The translations under genes were made by a program, and so were the position numbers. This document shows positions 56,198 through 64,000 of a DNA stretch of 64,000 nt, one piece after another; within the stretch, counting starts at the first letter, position 1, and every line of letters starts with the position of its first letter. Source of the DNA: Topomyia yanbarensis (Eukaryota > Arthropoda > Insecta > Diptera > Culicidae); assembly GCF_030247195.1 (NCBI RefSeq), contig NC_080672.1:66877771-66941770 (forward strand), read 5' to 3'. Under the pieces are notes generated by a model that saw only the letters and a list, made by a program, of their open reading frames with translations, was not told the origin of the DNA and searched no databases.

Positions 56198-56830
56198 TAG
56201 GTGTTTTTTTTGTTGGACACATAACTGTTAAAATGGATCATTTAGTTCATTTTCTACGTCTTCTCTTTGTTCTACTTACTAAACATTGAATGATTTAACA
56301 AAAAAAACCTACCTAAATAATTTGTACGAAAAAGGGAAATATTACAAAGAGCCTTTATTTCTATTCCTACAGCGAGGATGGAATATAAATGAACCTCAAG
56401 GTGCTATACACGCTTAGAACCAACATCGTATCGATTGACTTCAAAGGTGCCATGATTCGGCGAAGTGAAATTTTCATTGGAAGCGATTATTTGGTATACT
56501 CCGAAGTTGTATGTCGACTCTGACCAGTTTCATCACATCAGGAATATTGTACAGCTCACAATCAAGAAGTTCTAAACTAATCTAAACATTACTGAGTACT
56601 ATTGTAATTCCCACAGTCTAGAAACTAGTTAACTTTATTTGACATTGAAATTTATTGTCTGCATTTTTGGACATACCGTCTATATCGCGATCAAGGTGGC
56701 TGTTATACACTGATTAGAAGAATTTGAAACGTTAAACTCAACTTTTCAAGCACGGTCAAGTGGCGTACTTGACTACTACTGCTTGGCAAATATATTTCCA
56801 ATATCAGCTCAGGTTAAACGAAATTCATAT
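56198..56830. other. Intergenic, no gene seen
   Basis: AT-rich sequence without domain-bearing ORFs or recognised repeats. Confidence 0.4.
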
Positions 56831-56994
56831 TTTTTTTATTTCGATTATAGAGGTTTTAACTTTAAGGTTATTCGCCTCTTCGGGTTAGAAAAATCTTATG
56901 AAAAATTCCTAACCCTATGTGCGAGGTCGGGACTCGAACCCAGGTGCGCTGCGTACAAGGCAATCGATTTACCAACTACGCTACGCCCACCTCC
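56831..56994 (-). mobile_element. tRNA-derived SINE, copy C
   Basis: Reverse complement of the family at 7562 and 52710: the T-rich start is its A-tail, and the tRNA-like head ends at 56994 (gtcgggactcgaaccc B box, accaactacgctacgcc A box). Target duplications were not clear. Confidence 0.85.
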
Positions 56995-57576
56995 AAATAA
57001 ATAATTTCTTATACTCTGAGAAAATGAAATACTTTACCCTACTCAATCCTCTAAAATAACAACGTTTGTCTCGATATAAACAAGTTCATAACGAACATGC
57101 GGAAACCATTCTATTAAAAATAATTAAAAAATAAAAATAACGCGAAAAGAAAAATTAGTGAAGATTTTTTTCTGATTAAGACAACGTTCCAATGGTGGAA
57201 GGTAAACACGCCCTACTTCAGCATTCCTCATTGGCCAAAGCACTTTTCTGCCTCAAAATACGTCATGCAACTATGAAGGTCAGATTACAACATGCGCATT
57301 CTATCAAGTTACTGCTAAATTATGCAACTACTATTAAATATTCAATATCTTTTGTTTCTCGCCTTAAAATGCCTTCTTTTCTTTCCAATAGTATGTCTCT
57401 TTTTGGAAATCTGGGTTTGTAACACGAATCTTCTCTATGATATGCCATTTTATCATTTTAATCGTTAGTAACTATACCTTAGGTTGTCCGGGGTTTTGCT
57501 TTTTTTGGAAATCCTACTTCGCATGATAGAGATGCTTGTCAATAAATTTTCAGATCACCGCAGATCACCTTGCATG
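56995..57576. other. Intergenic, no gene seen
   Basis: AT-rich; the open frame at 57192-57422 has no domain. Confidence 0.4.
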
Positions 57577-58110
57577 TTTCGTCGTTTTTATGAAGATCTC
57601 GTAACAAAAATAATAGTGCTTCAATAGAACTACAAATCAGGGCCGCCTTAGGAGCACTCGGGGTTCCTTGGAACTATTGAACTAAGGGGCCCCAATCACT
57701 GTTTAAATAGATGTATAGTAGCATGGTTCTCCATGCCACTCTAAGACTCTTTCAAATTAGAGCCAAGTAGACTAACCATTAAGTTTATATAAAAAAAAAC
57801 CATCAAAATATACGGAGAAAATACATGATTTTAAATTCCACCACCAATTTAAAATCATATATTTTCTCCGTATATTTTGATGGTTTTTTTTATATAAACT
57901 TAATGGTTAGTCTACTTGGCTCTAATTTGAAAGAGTCTTAGAGTCGCATGGAGAACCATGCCATTACACATCTATTTAAACATTGATATGGGCCCCTTAG
58001 TACAACAGTGCCAAGGAACCCCGAGTGCTCTTAAAACGGCCCAGATTCGTAGAAGTGTTCTATTGAAACACTACTATTTTTGTTACGAGTTCTTCATAAA
58101 AACGACGAAA
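57577..58110. repeat. Near-perfect 534-bp foldback, arms about 260 bp, loop about 10 bp
   Basis: The arms mirror each other around 57843: the left outer end tttcgtcgtttttatgaag pairs with cttcataaaaacgacgaaa, tagactaaccattaagttta pairs with taaacttaatggttagtcta, and accatcaaaatatacggag pairs with ctccgtatattttgatggt. Pairing includes hAT-like phrases such as 'agggccgcctta' and 'aaggggcccc'. Small differences are concentrated in the outer halves. The almost absent loop is unusual. Confidence 0.9.
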
Positions 58111-59314
58111 CGACTTTCGTTGGCTTATTACGAATCGATTTCATTGGGCAAACGAATTGTTCGATGAAGTGGGTTAGTCCATCAACTGTCCTGGATTTTT
58201 GCTTGGCTGATATGGTCACCCTATCCCGGTGTAGTCATTCAAATATGGGAGTAATCAGTCCATCTCGTTTTTACACTAAACCAGTGTAGCACAGTGTAGA
58301 AACGAAAACTTGTTTTGAATAATGAAACGCTGTTACTAGCTGTTGTGATCAGTGCCTTGTCAACCATGATTTCCGAGAAAGTGAAGTTTGACAGAATTGG
58401 GTTATTAAGTCATATGCTGTTTTCGATTTTTTTCCAATGCAGTTAAAGACGTTAAAGATAAGTAATCGAACTGTTTTTCACTTTTTTGGTCGCAAAATTA
58501 TAAATAATATATTTTTACAAAATTGAATTATCACGACCACACCTTCCATTGAACTACCTATTGCTGGGATAAATGTCAAAAATGCTAACCCATGTGGCTA
58601 AATTCACTGTCAAGGAAGATCGATAGTGTCAAACGAGAACGTGTTCCTATTTTTTTAGAAAAAAAAATCATTCTGATGTTTTAAAAGTTGAACATATATA
58701 TTCTTATATTTAGAAAGATGAGTTCTTTCGGTTTTTGAAATAAAAGAAAAATTTTATTCTTCATATAATGAATGACCCAATTGTCGTTATCCTAAGTAAG
58801 ATGAAAAATGCACAATCAAAATTTGATTTAATCATACCCGGAGCTGAATTGATCATCCCAGAGCGTTAAGCACACTTGAATAAAAACATATCATTCGTAG
58901 TAAACAAACATTCCAAAGCGCCAATAAGTAGCTCCCCTTACAGTCGTATGTACCGGGAACAGTGACAAGTTGGGTTTACCTGGATGGGTTACGTCATTTT
59001 GAGCTTTGGTTCAACGGTGAACTGATTTTCAGCGATCTCGATGTTCGTGTTTGACGACGGTATTGGTGATGTAAATAACAAGTTGGAGACGATCCGTTTT
59101 CTGTTGTTTATTTACCTGGCAAGTCAATCTCATTCATAAATCGGAATCATGCACAGTAGGCTGAATTTATAAAAAGGGCGACATTTCTCTAAACATTTTT
59201 GGTATCTTACAGTAGTGGTGCATCTAATGTACGTATAATTGCGTCTCATGTGATAATTCAATAAAATATCTAACTAATTACCGGCGCTTGCCAATACAAT
59301 ATCAATTCTTCAAA
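58111..59314. other. Intergenic, no gene seen
   Basis: No domain-bearing ORF and no repeat recognised by eye. Confidence 0.4.
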
Positions 59315-59497
59315 AGGACTAAAGAAATTTTTGTAAACAAACTTGTTCCACTGCCGAATAGAATTTCATGAAAAATATACATAAACCAATATTTTTACCC
59401 TTTGTAAAAGCAATTTCAAATGTGCTGCTTTGAAATTATAGCAAATTAAGAGAAATCAGCTAAACAAAAGTTTGTTTACAAATCTCATTAGCTCTAT
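59315..59497. mobile_element. MITE pair, copy 1 (about 183 bp)
   Basis: The left end ggactaaagaaatttttgta and the right end acaaatctcattagctct are imperfect inverted repeats around aacaaactt / aagtttgtt. The interior and short flanks match 60859-61052. Non-coding. Confidence 0.75.
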
Positions 59498-60372
59498 TCA
59501 AAAGTTAATAATGGAATTGTTCTCTTTAAAAGCACAGCCTATTGTGTAACACTCTGCACTCCTTCTGTGATACACTACGATATAACGCTGAATTTGTAAT
59601 GATTCAAATGATCACCATTTTCGCATAATGCTTTAATTTCTTGTGTTTTGTTATATTAAAAGTTTATTGAAATGCTCGTATACTTTAATTATCTTCACAT
59701 CTAAACTAGATAATGATTTGGAGTTCTTTGTCAAATGTAAGGAAAATAAAAATTAAGGAAAAATTAGTAGTAAGTTAGTCGAGCATTACTAATTTGTATC
59801 TATCTTTAAGTTCTACAAATGTTACCAAACAAGATTAAGTTTCTTTTGTAAATGTTTAATTCTTATTCCAAGAAAAAAAAATTCAGTCGAATATTTATAT
59901 TGCAGTAAAATCTACCAGCAAGAAATGTCATACAAAAACTAATTACCCACAAGCCTGCAATGATCGGTCCACTACTGCCGACCGATAAAAGTTGGCCAAA
60001 TACCATCCGGTCAGTCTATCCCTTTTCCCCGCTATCGAACAGTGTCCAACATGCGCGTCCTACCTGTTACGTTTTCGCATTCCTAGGGATTCGCCTCTGC
60101 CACACTGCACTGCCGGCATAGTACATTGCGTTACATGGACTTGGTACTTACCTTCTACATAAATATATAAAGATATCAATCCCGTACAGGTTCATAAGTC
60201 AGGTTTCGGCTCGCCTAATGATTTCCCCGGCTAGCCACCGTACCCTATAGGGTCGTCTGCTGGATCCTCTGAATAGCCACAACACAACAGCCAACGAGCG
60301 ATAGCTTATAACACAACAGAAGTGCCTAGGTCTCTATATGGGTAATTCGGATAGAAAGGTGTCTGTGAGCTT
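59498..60372. other. Intergenic with a GC-richer island at 59945-60360
   Basis: No ORF with a domain. The island (cctgcaatgatcggtccact onward) differs in composition from the AT-rich flanks and lies just downstream, on minus, of the exon-like ORF. It may be the 3' UTR of that gene or a foreign repeat. Confidence 0.35.
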
Positions 60373-60622
60373 TCAACTAGAGGAGCCGTAGAAAGAAAGG
60401 CACTGGCCGGTTGATTCGATTCGAGCTGTATCTATAGTGTTCTCTTCAGGTAAACGAAAGTGTATGGGTACAATTTTCTCCCTCTTCGGAAAGATTCGTA
60501 ATGTACGTGGATGAAAGGGTGCGTTATCATCGGGACCGGCTGGAACACAGTATTGAAATTGTACGATATTTAATGATTGCAGTTCGCTGAATGTTTTTGG
60601 ATTGGGATTGAGTCGAACAACT
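60373..60622 (-). CDS. Exon-like ORF of about 82 codons, unknown protein
   Basis: On minus a strong acceptor (ttttttttcctgcag) leads into an open frame VVRLNPNPKTFSELQSLNIV and onward to ESTGQCLSFYGSSS and a stop. Amino acid use is protein-like, unlike nearby chance ORFs. No family recognised. It could be the last exon of a gene whose other exons were not found, or a fragment of a captured or decayed gene. Confidence 0.35.
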
Positions 60623-60858
60623 CTGCAGGAAAAAAAATCGATAGTCAATGCTAAAACTTCCGGAATGGACAAATGTGTTAGACACTCGATTTTGTTCTTA
60701 TGTAATTACCTTTGCACAAAAAGTGCACTTCTCAAAAGAACCATTTTCCATATAATTTTACATCAATGCTTAGTTCTTTCGGTGTGAAGCGACATAAAAT
60801 TAAGTTTGTCAACACTAAACACGTTATTATTGTTTACAATGCAATTATTTCTTCAAAA

Positions 60859-61052
60859 GGGCTAAAGAGATTTTTGTAAACAAACTTGTTTCGCTCATTA
60901 TTCCGCAGCCGAGTGAAATTTCTAGCGAAATACACATTAACTCACATCTTTACCCTTCGTGACAGCTATTTCAAATGTTTTCTGCGTTGAAATTATGACA
61001 AATTAAGAGCTTCCAGCAAAACAAAAGTTTGTTTACAAATCTTATTAGCCCT
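60859..61052. mobile_element. MITE pair, copy 2 (about 194 bp)
   Basis: The termini gggctaaagagatttttgta and acaaatcttattagccc are better-preserved inverted repeats than in copy 1. Both copies have ttcaaaag just outside each end, either an 8-bp target duplication at similar sites or part of a larger duplicated unit. Confidence 0.8.
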
Positions 61053-61441
61053 ATTCAAAAGTTAAAATGGAATTCTCGAGCACTTTTTCAGGTAGACGCA
61101 CTCTCACTGTTGACTTTCTCTTTTTTAATAACTTAATTAGTAAATAATAGATTCTGTTAATAACTTAGTTCATAGACTTCAATATGCTTCTCCATAGCTC
61201 TATTCATCATCAAAGTCTGGCGGTGTCTGAGCTGGCTAATGGGACGTAAAAAATGATAATAATATCTCAAGCCTGAACGCAATCCACTGGAGCTAAAAAT
61301 AGATAACGAGAGAGAGAGAGAGATTTGGCCGATCGGAAAGAGGAGGCGGTGACAATTTACTTATAGGAGACATTGGGGGTCGATGGGTCCCTTAGTAGGT
61401 AGGTATTGGAGCTGTGGCGGTGATCACGATACTGTTGGGAA
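61053..61441. other. Intergenic, no gene seen
   Basis: A short (ag)n run lies near 61305-61322. Nothing else recognised. Confidence 0.4.
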
Positions 61442-61640
61442 TCTGTGATGGCATCATCACAGTCCCTCCATGGTGGAGTAGTTAACGCACTCAACTAGAG
61501 ACCGGGAGATCGAAGGTTTGATTCCTCTGTGATGGCATCATCACAGTCCCTCCATGGTGGAGTAGTTAACGCACTCAACTAGAGACCGGGAGATCGAAGG
61601 TTTGATTCCTGCTTGAGGACATATCTTTTCTCAGTGTGTC
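61442..61640 (+). mobile_element. tRNA-derived SINE with tandemly duplicated 84-bp head
   Basis: The unit tctgtgatggcatcatcaca ... ggtttgattcc is repeated exactly with an 84-bp period (61442-61525, 61526-61609). Each unit has an A box (tggagtagttaacgca) and a B box (ggtttgattcc), so two RNA polymerase III promoters stand in tandem. The gatggcatcatc at the start is a short palindrome. The body continues past 61610 for an uncertain distance. Confidence 0.7.
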
Positions 61641-61889
61641 CAACAAAAAGGTGAATTTTCACCGTATCTTCATTCTCACCGTTCCGGTCATTCTTTCTCT
61701 GTCTATTTTTCCCATTGGACATGTTCCTAAACATCTATTTGGATAGTGCCTGGCGGTTAATATTCCCTAAACCGATTGAGAGTTTCCTGCCATTGGATTT
61801 CCCGAGATACCGCCCGAGTAACAATTTAAGTTTTACAGCATGCTACAAGTGCAATCTAAGTTTTATGAGTGGCTATAAAACTACAATAA

Positions 61890-64000
61890 AACCCCAATTG
61901 TTACTAGGGCGTACTTCCGAGAGCGGCCAAGACCCGCTATTGTTGCTTCGACGCGAATCACTCGATCAGGATCCCGAAGATGGACAGGGCCCACTCAACG
62001 GACCAACCAGTAGATGCCAAGCTCGGTCCGGCGATTCCGGGTGGAACATGATATTCGGAACTCTAACGCTCCGACGTTCCGCTCCTCAACCTGTGCATCT
62101 ACACGAACCCCTCGATCTAGTCCCCGGCGATGGATCTAGCTTCTCTATGGGGTAACCGGTCCGATGCGTTCATTTCTGGTCACAAATTCGTCAATTTCTT
62201 TTGCAGCTCTAATAGTATCTGCGCGAATACTCTGCTGACGGTGCCCCATGACCTTTATTTTTTATTATAGAGGTTTTAACCGCATTCGTCTATTTGGTTC
62301 CCAAGTGCTTTAGTTTTTGCACCTCTCTCTTCGAAATTTTCTACGCTTAGAGCCGGCAACTTTGTCTGCACTTCCTCGAATCTTGGACAGACGAGAATTA
62401 CGAGCTTTAGTGTTTCACAATCTCACATTCCGGACAGTTGGGGTGAAGACGCGAGACCGAACTGATGTAGGTGATTCTTTAGTCAATTATGACCTGATAG
62501 GAACTGAGCTAGGTGAAAGTCTGTATCTCCGTGCTTTCTCTTTGGCCTCAAAGACACGTTCTGCGTTATCCCGATTGTGTTGTCACTTGACCATCGCTCT
62601 AGCTGTCGCCATCTTCTTCATACCTCTCGTACTCCTCCATTGGTAGCACTCGATATCTTCAGTTAAGGTAATGCCGATAGGGATCATCCTGGCGATGACA
62701 CATACATGAACGCTCTGTTTAGCTTCACTCGATTTCGCTTGGGTTTCAGTGCAGCGCCTCAGGCTGTAACACCGTATCTCAGTATCGAAGACGCCACACG
62801 ACTTCGCTACATTCTTACAGGCATAGTCGACATGAATATTGAAATTGGAACTTGTGGTATAGTTTCGCCGTGCTTTCGTCTTCTGCTTTTCCCTGATTTT
62901 GTGTCCTAAACCAGCATTCGTGCCGAATTTAGCTTATCGGAATGTCGCACAAGTATGGGAGGACTCTCCCTATGGCCGGATTTCTTCCACGATCGATTTT
63001 CCTTTCCGGAAGCCGAACTGCCTGGTGGATATACCGCGTGAAGTTCGTTACTCTGTTGAGGACGACCCTTTCCAAGAGTTGCCGAGAGTATTGAACAATC
63101 GTATCTTCTTGTGTGCTTTGGGCAATTTCGCTCACTTCTGGATCTTCTATTTGTCTGGAAAGTAACTTTTATCAGGCATATCGTCATCGCCGTCTTCGAC
63201 ATGTCCAGGAATGCTAGGATTGCAATTTTAACTCTTCACGATACCTTCAGCGTATCTGGGCACATTAAAACGGAATTGGTGGAACTTTCATCTTTCTCAT
63301 CACGACTCGATAAGCGATAAGGATTAACATCAGGTTCTTTGCACGACTTTTTATACCAGTTCTGGCTTGCTGGCCACCACTTAAGTCTTTTTAGAACAAC
63401 TGGACACCCACGTTTGCGTGGCTCCAGTTTTCTAAACATTATTTGCATTACCTGCCTTCGCTAACGTTTTTGTCAGCTTATCAACATTCATGGTCGGAAC
63501 TCCGCTGTCTATACAAAAAGCCTCGCCAAAAAGTTATTCGTAGAAGTCTTTCGACTTACACTTCTTTTCGCCAGATCTTGTACACCGTATTACCGTAGGG
63601 TTCTGTTGACCTATTCCTTCGTCTTTGCGAAATTTGCTAACGGTTCCTTCGTTAAACAGCTTAACTTTCAGCTTTTCCAGAGCTTCTAGGAGACTAGATC
63701 CTCTTGCGTTGGTTAGTCTGCGTTCCCTCTTCACCGACCAGGCGTTTAAATCTTCCGGCGTTCGCTCAGTCAGCTTGTCGGTTAGTTTGTCCAAAATCGG
63801 GTTGTACTGCTCCACTGTTCTCCAAGGTGTTGTGACACAACTACCAACGAAAACAACGTTCATTTTAGCTATCACGAAGCCTTCGAACGAGCGCTCGGCC
63901 CTCGACGTCCCCGCTTGTGCTTCCTTAGGTACTGCTTTCACTGGTTGGCCTTGTTAAGCATTTTTCGGCGTTCTCAGCTCGCGTCCTCCGCGTCGTCTGT
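61890..64000 (-). mobile_element. R1-clade LINE, degraded, running off the right edge
   Basis: On minus, an endonuclease-like fragment (63941-63534: MNVVFVGSCVTTPWRTVEQY) is followed by RT pieces near 62929-63165 (QLLERVVLNRVT, IHQAVRLPERK). Further 3' come a C-terminal piece near 62400-62640 and a 3' UTR part near 62100-62140 sharing cgccggggactagatc with the element at 42.2 kb. Stops and frameshifts are dense. It is probably an old relative of the 38-kb family; its 5' part lies beyond the window. Confidence 0.65.
62256..62300 (-). repeat. SINE scrap inside the R1-type relic
   Basis: attatagaggttttaacc followed by cattcgtctatttgg resembles the tail-proximal part of the SINE at 56831-56994. 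A short truncated fragment, perhaps an insertion followed by deletion. Confidence 0.45.

Overview
The window reads as nuclear DNA of a culicine mosquito, most likely an Aedes-type genome. Three ordinary insect single-copy genes with short introns (an AP-3 mu subunit, a GDP-mannose pyrophosphorylase A homologue and a ZAD/C2H2 zinc-finger protein) sit in a background made almost entirely of transposable elements: R1-clade and Jockey-clade LINEs, tRNA-derived SINEs, many short inverted-repeat elements and long foldbacks. The organism is inferred from repeat style and gene structure, not from a database match.

Layout. 1-9.1 kb is a nest of repeats. Two copies of one dispersed family (here 'host repeat') lie head to head (1-40 plus 5739-6972 on minus, 7733-9116 on plus). 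The minus copy is split inside its GT/GTAT microsatellite by a nearly complete, inactivated R1-clade retrotransposon (41-5738), whose ORF1 is itself split by a 474-bp retro-insertion with a perfect 15-bp target duplication. 10.2-18 kb holds an intronless 1627-residue ankyrin-repeat gene with a probable spliced 5' UTR. 19.1-24.5 kb is a second repeat cluster: a Jockey-type LINE carrying a TA-flanked MITE, a 5'-truncated R1 copy of the same family as the first, and a small internally deleted R1-type element sitting in the microsatellite of another host-repeat copy. 24.85-29.05 kb is the gene-rich part: GMPPA homologue (+), zinc-finger gene (-, convergent) and a predicted 65-residue secreted peptide (-). 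29.2-35.5 kb holds MITEs, an AT-rich degenerate repeat tract and Jockey relics. 36.0-37.7 kb is the AP-3 mu gene. 38.1-42.9 kb is a third R1-clade element with a reiterated 3' UTR. From 43 kb to the end there are foldbacks, SINEs, a Tc1/mariner-type transposase relic, a candidate promoter/5' UTR exon (about 49.4-50.4 kb) and a fourth, degraded R1 element running off the right edge.

The cellular genes have no shared pathway: AP-3 mu acts in lysosome-related organelle traffic, GMPPA in GDP-mannose homeostasis, and the zinc-finger protein is a predicted DNA-binding regulator. The most informative biology is in the repeats: two R1-type insertions in the ACAY-like microsatellite of the same repeat family in the same relative orientation, an R1-derived short element that keeps only its two ends, and LINE 3' UTRs that carry their own reiterated units. 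All intergenic statements come from reading by eye; small features may have been missed.
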